A DNA stretch of 64,000 nucleotides from the NCBI RefSeq assembly GCF_025567195.1, contig NZ_JAOQJF010000014.1, forward strand, positions 14,360 through 78,359. Reading direction: 5' to 3'. Of the stretch, positions 8,809-17,036 are shown piece after piece. The DNA is from Alitiscatomonas aceti (GTDB taxonomy: Bacteria; Bacillota; Clostridia; Lachnospirales; Lachnospiraceae). Position numbers and translations under genes: made by a program. How positions within the stretch are numbered: position 1 is the stretch's first letter; each line of letters starts with the position of its first letter. The notes under the pieces are model-generated. The model was not told where the DNA came from, did not search any database, and worked only from the letters and a program-made list of their open reading frames with translations.

Positions 8809-9999
8809 ATGAATATTTTAGTTATCAACTGCGGAAGCTCTTCTTTAAAGTACCAGCTCATCAACTCTGATACAGAGGCAGTTCTTGCAAAGGGCCTCTG
8901 CGAGAGAATCGGGATCGAAGGCAGCCAGATCACTTACCAGCCGGCCGGCGGAGACAAGGAAGTTACCGTTTCCCCCATGCCGACCCATACCCAGGCGATC
9001 CAGCTGGTACTGGATGCCCTTACCAATGAGAAGACCGGCGTGATCAAGAGCTTAAAAGAGGTTGGAGCTGTGGGCCACCGTGTCGTTCATGGCGGAGAGA
9101 AATTCACATCCTCCACTCTGCTCACAGAGGACGCTATCAAGGCCATCGAAGAGTGCAACGATCTGGCTCCGCTCCACAACCCGGCAAACCTGATCGGTAT
9201 CCGTGCATGCCAGGAGTTAATGCCGGGCGTTCCCATGGTAGCAGTATTCGATACCGCTTTCCATCAGACAATGCCGGAGGAGGCTTATCTTTACGGCCTT
9301 CCCTACGAGTACTATGAAAACTACAAGGTAAGAAGATATGGCTTCCACGGAACCTCCCACAGCTTCGTATCCAAAAAGGCTGCTGAAGTAGCTGGAAAGC
9401 CCTATGAGGACCTTAAGATCATCGTTTGCCACCTGGGCAACGGCGCAAGCCTTTCTGCAGTAAAGAACGGCAAATCCGTTGATACCAGCATGGGTCTGAC
9501 TCCCCTTGAGGGCCTGATTATGGGAACCCGTTCCGGCGATATGGATCCGGCGATCATGGAATACATCGCAAAGAAGGAGAACCTGGATATTGCAGGCGTT
9601 ATGAACGTGCTCAATAAGAAATCCGGCGTTCTGGGCCTTTCTGGAGTATCCAGCGACTTCCGTGACCTGGAAGAGGCTGCTGCTGCCGGAAACGACCGCG
9701 CTGAAAAGGCCTTAAAGGCATACAACTACCGCGTTGTTAAGTACATCGGTGCTTACGTTGCTGCTATGGACGGCGTTGATGTGATCGCATTTACCGCAGG
9801 TCTTGGAGAAAACGGCAAGTCCACAAGAAAGGCCATCTGCGACCACCTTTCCTACCTGGGAATCAAGATCGACGACGAGGCCAACAGCATCCGCGGCAAG
9901 GATGTGGTGATCTCCACTCCGGACTCCAAGGTCCAGGTTATGGTGATCCCCACCAACGAGGAGTTAGCAATCGCAAGAGAAACTCTGGCTCTGGTATAA
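8809..9999 (+). CDS. ackA: Acetate kinase
   Basis: 396 aa ASKHA-fold kinase that transfers the phosphate of acetyl phosphate to ADP. Starts MNILVINCGSSSLKYQL, the standard N-terminal phosphate motif; GFHGTSHSF and FTAGLGEN are further family blocks. ATG 8809 is preferred because AGGAG at 8795-8799 is nine bases upstream; an in-frame ATG at 8803 is only three bases from that site and would add two residues. Cotranscribed with pta. Confidence 0.96.
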   Translation: MNILVINCGSSSLKYQLINSDTEAVLAKGLCERIGIEGSQITYQPAGGDKEVTVSPMPTHTQAIQLVLDALTNEKTGVIKSLKEVGAVGHRVVHGGEKFTSSTLLTEDAIKAIEECNDLAPLHNPANLIGIRACQELMPGVPMVAVFDTAFHQTMPEEAYLYGLPYEYYENYKVRRYGFHGTSHSFVSKKAAEVAGKPYEDLKIIVCHLGNGASLSAVKNGKSVDTSMGLTPLEGLIMGTRSGDMDPAIMEYIAKKENLDIAGVMNVLNKKSGVLGLSGVSSDFRDLEEAAAAGNDRAEKALKAYNYRVVKYIGAYVAAMDGVDVIAFTAGLGENGKSTRKAICDHLSYLGIKIDDEANSIRGKDVVISTPDSKVQVMVIPTNEELAIARETLALV

Positions 10000-10021
10000 G
10001 AAAAACAGATCCGGCCTATAT

Positions 10022-10058
10022 CTGCCCGTCGTGAAGCACTCACGGCGGGCAGTTTTTT
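10022..10058 (+). terminator. Rho-independent terminator after ackA
   Basis: Inverted repeat of 13-base arms (10022-10034 and 10040-10052) with a five-base loop, then six T residues. It separates pta-ackA from the promoter of the next operon, which starts only five bases later. Confidence 0.92.
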
Positions 10059-10062
10059 GGGA

Positions 10063-10091
10063 TTGACTCCAAAAGATACAGGGCTTACAAT
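10063..10091 (+). promoter_or_regulatory. SigA-type promoter of the dlt-like operon
   Basis: TTGACT (10063-10068), 17-base spacer, TACAAT (10086-10091), 38 bases before the ATG of the transglutaminase-like gene. Probably drives the whole 10.1-16.5 kb operon, since no other clear promoter or terminator is seen until 16451. Confidence 0.7.
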
Positions 10092-10129
10092 AATTATAAT
10101 GGATCATATGAAACAAGGGGGCGGTATCA

Positions 10130-11320
10130 ATGAAAAAACGGGCCTGTCTGCTGGCTGCGGCATTCTCCATTTTCCTTGGAATGGAGGCCTATGGAGGCCA
10201 GTTTATTAAGGATGAGACCGGACTCTGGTATCAGAACACGGATGGGACCTGGCCTGTGGGATGGTTTCAGTCTGACACCGGAAGCTGGTATTGTTTTGAT
10301 GAGAACGGATATGCCCGTACCGGATGGTATGAAGAGAATGGGATCCGGTACTATCTGGGGATCACAGATGGACGCCTGTTTACGGACTGCACATCCTATC
10401 TGGAAGACGGCTGGTACTCGTTTGACGGCGAGGGAAAAAGCACCTATGCCGGTACGGATTACAGCGGCTGGCTCTGGGACGGCGTTCACTGGCTCTACCG
10501 GAGGCCCAGCGGGACTTATGTTACGGATGGATGGCGTACCATTGACGATGCTTCCTATTATTTTTCAGAAGGCCATCTGGCAACGGGACCGTTTTCCATT
10601 GGCGGAGAAAACTATTTCTTTGACAGCCAGGGAAAGAAGGCAAGCGGGCTGACGGTCTGGAAGAATGATTTTTACTATGTCAATGACGACCAGACGGTTT
10701 TAAAAAATTCTGAAAAGGAGATCGACGGCATCCTTTATCGTTTTGATGAGACGGGAAGGGGAAGCATGGTTTCCCAGCGTCCCTCTGCCCCATCCATGAA
10801 TTTTATACCAGGAGAGGACTGGCCCTACAAGGCGGTCACAGAGATCCCTCCGGAAAACGAAAAGACAGAGCTGCACCGTACCTGCGACCAGATGGCGGAT
10901 CAGATCCTGTCCGAGATCATAAATGACGCCATGGACCAGCGCCAGAAGGCAGAGGCCATTTATAACTGGGTACGCGGAAACATCCGTTACAGCGGAGCCT
11001 CAGCCACCCGCGACTGGGTCCAGGAGGCTTACCAGGGCCTCCGGCTGCGGCGGGGCGACTGCTTTACTTATTATTCTGTATCCCAGCTGCTTTTAAGCCG
11101 GGCCGGGATCGCAGGCATCGAGGTGGTCCGGTCTACGGATAACCATCACTACTGGAATCTGGTGAACATCGACGGCAGCTGGTATCATTTTGATGCGACT
11201 CCGCGCCGGGCCGGAGGATATTTCTTCCTGTGGACCGATGATCAGATGGAACAGTATTCCAGACAGCATGGCGGGTGCTTCACCTTTGACCGCCGGCTTT
11301 ATCCGGCAACTCCGGAATAA
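10130..11320 (+). CDS. Secreted transglutaminase-like protein with cell-wall-binding repeats
   Basis: 396 aa. A signal peptide (MKKRACLLAAAFSIFLGMEAYGG) is followed by five or more aromatic repeats of the glucan/choline-binding type (residues about 28-215; pattern GxWYxxxxDGxWxxGW, YYFSEGH, NYFFDSQG). The C-terminal part (about 255-396) is a transglutaminase/protease fold: Cys near 311 (RRGDCFTYYSV), His near 339 (HHYWNLV) and Asp near 354 (HFDATP) form the expected triad. Likely acts outside the cell at the wall, as a crosslinker or peptidase. First gene after the promoter and 126 bases ahead of the carrier protein gene; functional link to the operon is inferred from position. Confidence 0.85.
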   Translation: MKKRACLLAAAFSIFLGMEAYGGQFIKDETGLWYQNTDGTWPVGWFQSDTGSWYCFDENGYARTGWYEENGIRYYLGITDGRLFTDCTSYLEDGWYSFDGEGKSTYAGTDYSGWLWDGVHWLYRRPSGTYVTDGWRTIDDASYYFSEGHLATGPFSIGGENYFFDSQGKKASGLTVWKNDFYYVNDDQTVLKNSEKEIDGILYRFDETGRGSMVSQRPSAPSMNFIPGEDWPYKAVTEIPPENEKTELHRTCDQMADQILSEIINDAMDQRQKAEAIYNWVRGNIRYSGASATRDWVQEAYQGLRLRRGDCFTYYSVSQLLLSRAGIAGIEVVRSTDNHHYWNLVNIDGSWYHFDATPRRAGGYFFLWTDDQMEQYSRQHGGCFTFDRRLYPATPE

Positions 11321-11322
11321 GC

Positions 11323-11378
11323 GTGACCGTTCAGCCGTGCAAGGCTCCGAACAGGAAAATGCATGGCTGAGCGGTTAC
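11323..11378 (+). other. Intercistronic 18-bp hairpin
   Basis: Arms 11323-11340 and 11361-11378 pair over all 18 positions (three G.U pairs) around a 20-base loop. It begins two bases after the stop codon of the transglutaminase-like gene and is not followed by T residues, so it looks more like an RNA-stabilising, processing or attenuation element than an intrinsic terminator. It may set different expression of the secreted first gene and the downstream enzymes. Confidence 0.75.
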
Positions 11379-11446
11379 GGATCATATGAGTACGGCCGTC
11401 TGGTTTCCAGGCGGGAAAACCAATACATAGATGGGAGAGATACAGT

Positions 11447-11677
11447 ATGGAAGAGTTATATGAGATCCTGGAGGACATTATACCTGGAGAGGATTACAAA
11501 AACAGCACGGCCCTGGTGGACGACGATATCCTGACCTCCTTTGAACTGGTACGCCTGGTGACGGAGATCGACAGCACGTTTGATATCTCCATCCCCTCCA
11601 GCGAGATCGTTCCTGACAATTTTAATTCAGCGGAAACCATCTGGGCGCTGATCGAGAGGCTGGGAGGAGCCGGCTGA
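11447..11677 (+). CDS. Acyl carrier protein, DltC-like
   Basis: 76 aa, acidic, four-helix carrier. The phosphopantetheine attachment serine is most likely Ser31 in DDDILTSFELV, which takes the place of the usual DSL motif; the variant D-x-(I/L)-T-S-F-x-L is found in carriers of adenylation clusters. Distinct from the fatty-acid AcpP at 20658 (GADSLD). Sits two bases before the MBOAT gene, as dltC relates to dltB, so it probably carries the acid activated by the adenylation enzyme at 14913. A partner phosphopantetheinyl transferase is not in the window. Confidence 0.85.
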   Translation: MEELYEILEDIIPGEDYKNSTALVDDDILTSFELVRLVTEIDSTFDISIPSSEIVPDNFNSAETIWALIERLGGAG

Positions 11678-11679
11678 TC

Positions 11680-13260
11680 ATGGCTCTTGTATCGTACGGG
11701 TTTGGATTTTTCTGTGCAGTCCTCCTGCTTCTGTATTACATAGTCCCAGGGCGGTTCCAGTGGCGGATCCTTTTAGCGGCCAGTGTCCTGTTTTACGGCT
11801 TTGCAGGCCCTCTGTGGATCCTTTATCCTGCGGCTTCTTCGGTCTCTGTCTGGTATCTGGCGCGTAAGATCGGCTCCATGACGGATCAGTACCGGAACTG
11901 GGTACAGAAAGAGCAGCCGGACCGGACGCAGAAAAAGGCGTATAACCAGAGGCTGAAGGCCAGGCAGAAACGTTTCCTGATCCTGGGGCTTCTGCTGAAC
12001 TTCGGCATCCTGGCCGTTTTGAAGTACACAAATTTCCTGCTTTCCAATGTGGAGGGGATCCTTCACCTGGCCGGAATTTCCGGGGAGATGGAGTACGCAG
12101 ACTGGGTCCTTCCTCTGGGGATCTCCTATTATACCTTCCAGTCCATGGGGTATCTGATCGATGTTTACCAGAGAAAATATGATCCGGAAAAAAGCCTTCT
12201 GCGGACTGCACTGTTCGTATTCTATTTCCCGCAGCTCACCGTGGGGCCCATCAGCCGCTTTGACCGGCTGAAGGAGGAGCTTTATTCTCCCCACCGCTTT
12301 TCCATGGACCGGCTGGCAGCCGGAGGGCAGAGAGTGCTCTGGGGATATTTTAAAAAGCTGGTGGTGGCAGACCGGATCGGGCCTGCTGCATCCATGATCA
12401 CCGGATCCCCGGAAATTTATGGAGGCGTTTACGTCTTACTGGGGATCGCCGGACATGTGATCCAGCTTTACGCCGATTTTTCGGGAGGGATTGATATTAT
12501 CCTTGGTATTTCGGAAATGTTTGGGATCCGCCTTCCGGAAAACTTTGACCGGCCCTTTTCATCCCGGAGCCTGGCAGAGTTCTGGCGGCGGTGGCATATG
12601 ACTCTGATGCAGTGGTTCCGGGAATATATCTTTTTCCCCGTATCCACCAGCCAGGCGGCCAGGAAGCTTTCTGCGGCTGCTGGCCGCCTGGCCGGGAAAA
12701 AGGCCGCCGGGAAAGTGCCGGTCTATCTGGCTTCCCTTGCGGTATGGTCTGTGACAGGGATCTGGCACGGGGCTTCCTGGAACTGGGTCCTCTGGGGACT
12801 GGCAAACTGTGTTTTCATGCTCCTTTCCCAGGAGCTTTCGGGCCTGTTCCGAAGCCTCCAGAGCCGCTTCCCTTTTACGGACGGACGCGGATACCAGTGC
12901 TTTCAAAAGGTACGGACCTTTTTTGTATTCTGTCTTCCCTGGATGTTTATTTACTATCCTGCCGCAGAGGTATTTCCACGTCTTTTGGGGATTCTGAAAG
13001 GTGAGGGGCTCCTTTCCCTTATGTTGGGCGGCTATGGAACGCTTATGGACACACCGGATCTTATGATCCTGGGCCTGGGAATCCTTTTTATGGCCCTGGC
13101 CGGGCAGATCTGCGGAAATGAAGGGCTGAAGGAACGGCTTTCCCGGCTCCCCTGGCCGGTTTCCTATGGTCTTTCCTTTGTCCTGTTTCTGATCCTCCTT
13201 GTAACCGGCGTTTATGGCAGAGGATACGAAGCCAGCCAGTTTATCTATAATCGTTTTTAG
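11680..13260 (+). CDS. MBOAT family O-acyltransferase, DltB-like
   Basis: 526 aa polytopic membrane protein. Segments typical of the DltB/AlgI branch are present: LPLGISYYTFQSMGYLIDVY, FPQLTVGPI, AEFWRRWHMTL and TGIWHGASWNW; the catalytic His is in the WHG motif near residue 363. The gene lies between the acyl carrier protein and a DltD-like gene. By analogy with DltB it would take the acyl group from the carrier thioester in the cytosol and pass it outward. It is longer than DltB (about 400 aa), with a basic insertion near 80-100 and another near 325-345 (QAARKL...AAGK). Substrate not known. Confidence 0.88.
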   Translation: MALVSYGFGFFCAVLLLLYYIVPGRFQWRILLAASVLFYGFAGPLWILYPAASSVSVWYLARKIGSMTDQYRNWVQKEQPDRTQKKAYNQRLKARQKRFLILGLLLNFGILAVLKYTNFLLSNVEGILHLAGISGEMEYADWVLPLGISYYTFQSMGYLIDVYQRKYDPEKSLLRTALFVFYFPQLTVGPISRFDRLKEELYSPHRFSMDRLAAGGQRVLWGYFKKLVVADRIGPAASMITGSPEIYGGVYVLLGIAGHVIQLYADFSGGIDIILGISEMFGIRLPENFDRPFSSRSLAEFWRRWHMTLMQWFREYIFFPVSTSQAARKLSAAAGRLAGKKAAGKVPVYLASLAVWSVTGIWHGASWNWVLWGLANCVFMLLSQELSGLFRSLQSRFPFTDGRGYQCFQKVRTFFVFCLPWMFIYYPAAEVFPRLLGILKGEGLLSLMLGGYGTLMDTPDLMILGLGILFMALAGQICGNEGLKERLSRLPWPVSYGLSFVLFLILLVTGVYGRGYEASQFIYNRF

Positions 13261-13270
13261 GAGGAAGGGC

Positions 13271-14344
13271 ATGAAAAGGAAAAAATCAAATGCGCTTTTT
13301 GTTCTTCTGGCCGCAGCCATCTCCCTTCTGGTCCTCTGGGCTGTCCAGCGGCTTCTGGTCCCCAAGTATATGGGAATGGTCGTGGAAGGGAATCTCACAG
13401 GAGAATATTATAAGGAAGTACCGGACCATGATGTTCTGATCCTGGGAAACTGCGAAGCCTATGAGAATATCTCTCCGGCAGTCCTCTGGAGGGAGTTCGG
13501 AATTTCCAGCTATATCCGCGGAAATGCAAACCAGCTCATGGCCCAGTCCTATTATCTTCTGGAGGATGCTCTTAAATATGAAGTTCCGGGCGCGGTGGTG
13601 CTTTCGGTGTCTTCCATGACGAATTTCAGTCAGGACAATGAAAGCTACAACCGTATGACCCTGGACGGCATGCGGTGGTCCCCATCCAAATGGAAGGCCA
13701 TACAGGCCACAAAAATGGAGGACGAGCATGTCATCGAATATATATTCCCGCTTTTACGCTTCCATTCCAGATGGAAGGAGCTGGAAAAAGAGGACTTTAC
13801 TTATTTCTGGGACAGAGGGACCGTATCCCATAATGGCTACTATATGAGGGCTGATATCCGGCCGGCAGGGGAGTTTCCCGCCGCCAGGAGGCGGTCTGAT
13901 TATTCCTTCGATCCGCGGTGCTGGGACTATCTGGAAAAGATCCGGCTTTTATGTGAAGAAAAGGGCATCTCCCTGATCCTCATGAAGGCTCCGGCCCTGT
14001 ATCCGGCCTGGTATGACCAATGGGACCAGCAGATTGCCCGGTATGCCGCAGATCATGGCCTGACGTACATAAACTGCATGAAGGATCCAGAGGCCATTGG
14101 GATTGATTTTTCCCATGATACCTATGACGGAGGCATCCACATGAACGTGTACGGCGCAGAAAAGGTGGCCCGTTTCCTGGGACCGGAGCTTCTTAAGGTC
14201 CCGGGCGTTTCCGACCGCCGCCAGGAAGAGGCTCTGGCAGTCCGGTGGGAAGAGAAATGCCGCGTTTATGATGAAAAGAAAGCAGAGCAGGAGGAGGAAT
14301 TTTCCCGGCTCGGCTATTTAGAGCAATTTTACCAGGGGCAGTGA
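13271..14344 (+). CDS. DltD/AlgJ-like SGNH-fold protein with Cys at the nucleophile position
   Basis: 357 aa with one N-terminal membrane anchor (about 9-30) and an extracytoplasmic domain. Block I reads LGNCEAYE (residues 58-65), where DltD and related proteins have GSSE or GDSL; the residue at the nucleophile position is Cys61 rather than Ser. The C-terminal Asp/His block is intact: DGGIHMN, Asp286 and His290. The start at 13271 is chosen for the GGAGGA site just upstream; the open frame extends 19 codons into the MBOAT gene. In dlt systems DltD delivers the acyl group to the envelope acceptor together with DltB. Here a Cys thioester intermediate is possible. Confidence 0.78.
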   Translation: MKRKKSNALFVLLAAAISLLVLWAVQRLLVPKYMGMVVEGNLTGEYYKEVPDHDVLILGNCEAYENISPAVLWREFGISSYIRGNANQLMAQSYYLLEDALKYEVPGAVVLSVSSMTNFSQDNESYNRMTLDGMRWSPSKWKAIQATKMEDEHVIEYIFPLLRFHSRWKELEKEDFTYFWDRGTVSHNGYYMRADIRPAGEFPAARRRSDYSFDPRCWDYLEKIRLLCEEKGISLILMKAPALYPAWYDQWDQQIARYAADHGLTYINCMKDPEAIGIDFSHDTYDGGIHMNVYGAEKVARFLGPELLKVPGVSDRRQEEALAVRWEEKCRVYDEKKAEQEEEFSRLGYLEQFYQGQ

Positions 14345-14383
14345 TCCCCCGCTTAATAAACAAAAGAAAGGAAGTCTTTTACT

Positions 14384-14911
14384 ATGAGAAAGTCTGGAAA
14401 ATACCTGACCGCAGCCATCCTGGCAGTGTCCATGGCAGTCACTCCCATCACCTCTTACGGCTTTGGCTGGTCAAAGACCGAAGCTGCTGAGGGAAAAAAG
14501 GAGGAGTCCTACGCATTTAAGACAGAAGATACTGTGATCACTATGGGCGCAGAGGCGGCCCCCATCTTAAAGGCCCTGGGCAAGGCGAAGAGTACCTTTG
14601 AGCAGGACAGCTGTGCCTATCAGGGAAAATCCAGGATCTACACCTATGAAAATTTTGAACTGGGCACCTCCACTGCATCCGGAAAGGAATGCGTCGAGTC
14701 CATTTACATTGCAGGCACCTCCGGCACAGCGGCCACCCAGGAGGGCGTTCAGACCGGCTCCAAAAAGGAGGACGTGATCAAGGCCTATGGTAAGGATTAT
14801 AAGGAGGATTTCGGGACCCTCCGTTATACCCTTGGAAACTGCCAGATTTCCTTCTATATGACCAATGGAGCGGTGGACGCCATTGAATACGTCCTCGTTC
14901 CGGTAAAATAA
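14384..14911 (+). CDS. Small secreted protein of the dlt-like operon
   Basis: 175 aa. A clear signal peptide (about 1-27, no lipobox) precedes a compact alpha/beta-like domain. Two similar glycine-containing halves are visible: GAEAAPILKALGK near 51 and GSKKEDVIKAYGK near 126, a pattern like the helical start of BamE/SmpA-type folds, followed by strands. The Cys pairs (CAYQGK, GKECVES) are far apart and could form a disulphide. Family not recognised. It sits 39 bases after the DltD-like gene and ends one base before the adenylation gene, so it is almost certainly part of the same pathway, perhaps as an acceptor-binding or accessory subunit. Confidence 0.75.
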   Translation: MRKSGKYLTAAILAVSMAVTPITSYGFGWSKTEAAEGKKEESYAFKTEDTVITMGAEAAPILKALGKAKSTFEQDSCAYQGKSRIYTYENFELGTSTASGKECVESIYIAGTSGTAATQEGVQTGSKKEDVIKAYGKDYKEDFGTLRYTLGNCQISFYMTNGAVDAIEYVLVPVK

Positions 14912-14912
14912 C

Positions 14913-16454
14913 GTGGAAGGAAGAGCACAAAGGAATATACCGGCGCTGTTGGAGGAAGCCGCTGCCCGCTTTCCCCAGCGGAAGGCCTATGAGGATGAAA
15001 CGTGTTCCATGACGTTTTCAGAGGTCCGCCGCCTGGCTGCCTCCATCGGGACCGGGATCGCCGCTTTAGAGAATCCAGGCCGTCCTGTGGCCGTCTTTAT
15101 GGAAAAAAGTGTCTGGATGGCTGTTTCACTCCTGGGCGTTTCCTGCGGCGGCTGCATCTACTGTCCTGTGGATGTGGCTATGCCAGAAGCGCGGATGGAC
15201 CGGATCCTTTCGGTCTTGGAACCGGCGGCTGTCTTGACTTCCGGATCTATGGGGGCCAGAGCCCGGGAGGCCTGCGGGGACTGTCCGGTCCTTCTTGTGG
15301 AGGATCTGGCCGCCCGTCCGGCCGACGAGGCCCTTCTGGCCTCTCTGCGGGCCCGTATCAAGTCCTCAGATCCCCTTTACATCCTTTTTACCAGCGGCTC
15401 CACTGGTATGCCCAAAGGTGTTGTGGGCACCCACCAGACGGTGCTTAACAACCTGGAATGGCTGGCGTCCCGTTTCGATCTGGGACCGGACGACGTACTG
15501 GGAAACCAGGCTCCGCTCCATTTTGTGGTGGCGGATCATGACCTTTACTGCCCCTTGAAGTTCGGCTGCAGCTCCTTTTTCATCCCAGCCGGCTATTTTT
15601 CGTTCCCTGCAAAGCTGATCCCGCTTTTAAACCAGCACCGCGTGACAACGGTATTCTGGGTCCCGTTTGCCCTGGGAACCATCGCCAGTCTCCGGGCCCT
15701 GGATGAGATCCTGCCGGAATTTCTCCGGTATGTGTTCTTTGTGGGGGAGGTGATGCCGGTGCGCCAGCTGAATTACTGGAGGGCGCATGTGCCGTCGGCC
15801 CATTATATCAATCTCTATGGCTCCACAGAAATGTACATGTGCTGCTATTATGAGGTGGACCGGGAATATGCAGAGACCGATACCCTTCCGATCGGAGGCC
15901 CCTGCGGAGGGACCGGGATCCTGGTCCTGGATGAAATGGACCGGGAGATCCTTCCGGGCATGGAAGAGACGGGAGAGCTCTGTATCCGGGGCTTTGCGGT
16001 GGGGCCGGGCTATTACCGGGATCCGGAACAGACGGCCAGGAAGTTCATACAAAATCCCCTGGAACCGGCGGCCCGCGAGATGATCTACCGGACCGGGGAT
16101 CTGGTCCGGTATGGAAACGACGGCCTGCTGGAATTCTGCGGGCGGGCGGACCACCAGATCAAGCATCTGGGTTACCGGATCGAGCTGGGAGAGATCGAAG
16201 CCGCAGCCGGGAAGGTCCCTGGGATCTCCAGCTGTGCCTGTGTCTATGACCAGAAAAAGCAGAGGATCCTGTTTTTTTACGACGGCACGGAAACGGACAG
16301 GAAGACCATTTCCTCCAGCCTGTCGCAGCAGCTTCCCAGGTATATGCTCCCCAGCCGGTATGTGTATCTGGATCCCCTTCCCAGGAATGCCAGCGGGAAA
16401 ATTGACCGAAAATTTCTTCAGGAACAATATGAAAAAAACATAAAATCTTGTTGA
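14913..16454 (+). CDS. Adenylation enzyme, DltA-like (amino acid or acyl-AMP ligase)
   Basis: 513 aa standalone ANL-superfamily enzyme. Core motifs are complete: A3 LFTSGSTGMPKG (near 158), A5 NLYGSTEMY, A7 YRTGDLVRYG, A8 GRADHQIKHLGYRIELGEIE, and A10 NASGKIDRKF with the catalytic Lys near 496. It would adenylate a small acid and load it on the carrier protein encoded at 11447. Closest in layout to DltA, but the specificity pocket cannot be read by eye with confidence, so D-alanine is only one option. The start is GTG, one base after the previous stop, with no clear ribosome site, so translation is probably coupled. The stop overlaps the promoter of the next operon. Confidence 0.85.
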   Translation: MEGRAQRNIPALLEEAAARFPQRKAYEDETCSMTFSEVRRLAASIGTGIAALENPGRPVAVFMEKSVWMAVSLLGVSCGGCIYCPVDVAMPEARMDRILSVLEPAAVLTSGSMGARAREACGDCPVLLVEDLAARPADEALLASLRARIKSSDPLYILFTSGSTGMPKGVVGTHQTVLNNLEWLASRFDLGPDDVLGNQAPLHFVVADHDLYCPLKFGCSSFFIPAGYFSFPAKLIPLLNQHRVTTVFWVPFALGTIASLRALDEILPEFLRYVFFVGEVMPVRQLNYWRAHVPSAHYINLYGSTEMYMCCYYEVDREYAETDTLPIGGPCGGTGILVLDEMDREILPGMEETGELCIRGFAVGPGYYRDPEQTARKFIQNPLEPAAREMIYRTGDLVRYGNDGLLEFCGRADHQIKHLGYRIELGEIEAAAGKVPGISSCACVYDQKKQRILFFYDGTETDRKTISSSLSQQLPRYMLPSRYVYLDPLPRNASGKIDRKFLQEQYEKNIKSC

Positions 16455-16479
16455 CAAATTGTGCCTGTATGGGTATAAT
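16451..16479 (+). promoter_or_regulatory. Perfect-consensus SigA promoter of DUF177-rpmF
   Basis: TTGACA (16451-16456), 17-base spacer, TATAAT (16474-16479): both hexamers match the consensus exactly. The -35 overlaps the stop codon of the adenylation gene. It is 28 bases ahead of the DUF177 start codon. Confidence 0.92.
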
Positions 16480-16506
16480 AACTTAGTGCGTATTAGGAGA
16501 GACAAT

Positions 16507-17034
16507 ATGCTGATTAATTTATCTGAAGTTTTTACTCTGGAAGGTAAGGAGAGGACCTGGACAGTCCCTCTGGAAATGAGATCCTATGAGGGAGCCGACG
16601 GAAAATATCCGGTGGCATCGTCTGAGCCTGTGACCGTTACAGTAAAGAATCTTGGAAACAGGAAGCTGGCTTTAACGGGCGGGACGAAGGTCACGCTGAC
16701 GATTCCATGTGCCAGATGTCTGGAGCCGGTGGAATACACCTGCGAAATAGACTTTGACCAGGAACTGGATATGAGTTCTTCCGATGACGACCGGGTAAAG
16801 GATTTGGATGAACAATCGTACCTGACTGGTTATAATCTGGATGCAGACCGGCTGGTATGTAATGAACTCTCACTGAACCTGCCTATGAAGGTCCTGTGCA
16901 AAGAAGATTGCAAAGGGATTTGTAATAGATGTGGAGCAAATCTCAATTATGGGACTTGCGGCTGCGATACCAGGTCACTTGATCCACGGATGGCAGTTAT
17001 CCAGGATATTTTTAAACAGTTTAAGGAGGTGTAA
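16507..17034 (+). CDS. yceD: DUF177 (YceD-like) protein
   Basis: 175 aa member of the DUF177 family, which is almost always encoded directly upstream of rpmF and is linked to 23S rRNA/large-subunit assembly. Four Cys in CKEDCKGICNRCGANLN suggest a C-terminal zinc-binding segment, and a further CARC pair occurs near residue 76. Start 16507 follows AGGAGA; an upstream in-frame ATG at 16459 lies within the promoter and is rejected. Ends two bases before rpmF. Confidence 0.88.
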   Translation: MLINLSEVFTLEGKERTWTVPLEMRSYEGADGKYPVASSEPVTVTVKNLGNRKLALTGGTKVTLTIPCARCLEPVEYTCEIDFDQELDMSSSDDDRVKDLDEQSYLTGYNLDADRLVCNELSLNLPMKVLCKEDCKGICNRCGANLNYGTCGCDTRSLDPRMAVIQDIFKQFKEV

Positions 17035-17036
17035 CC

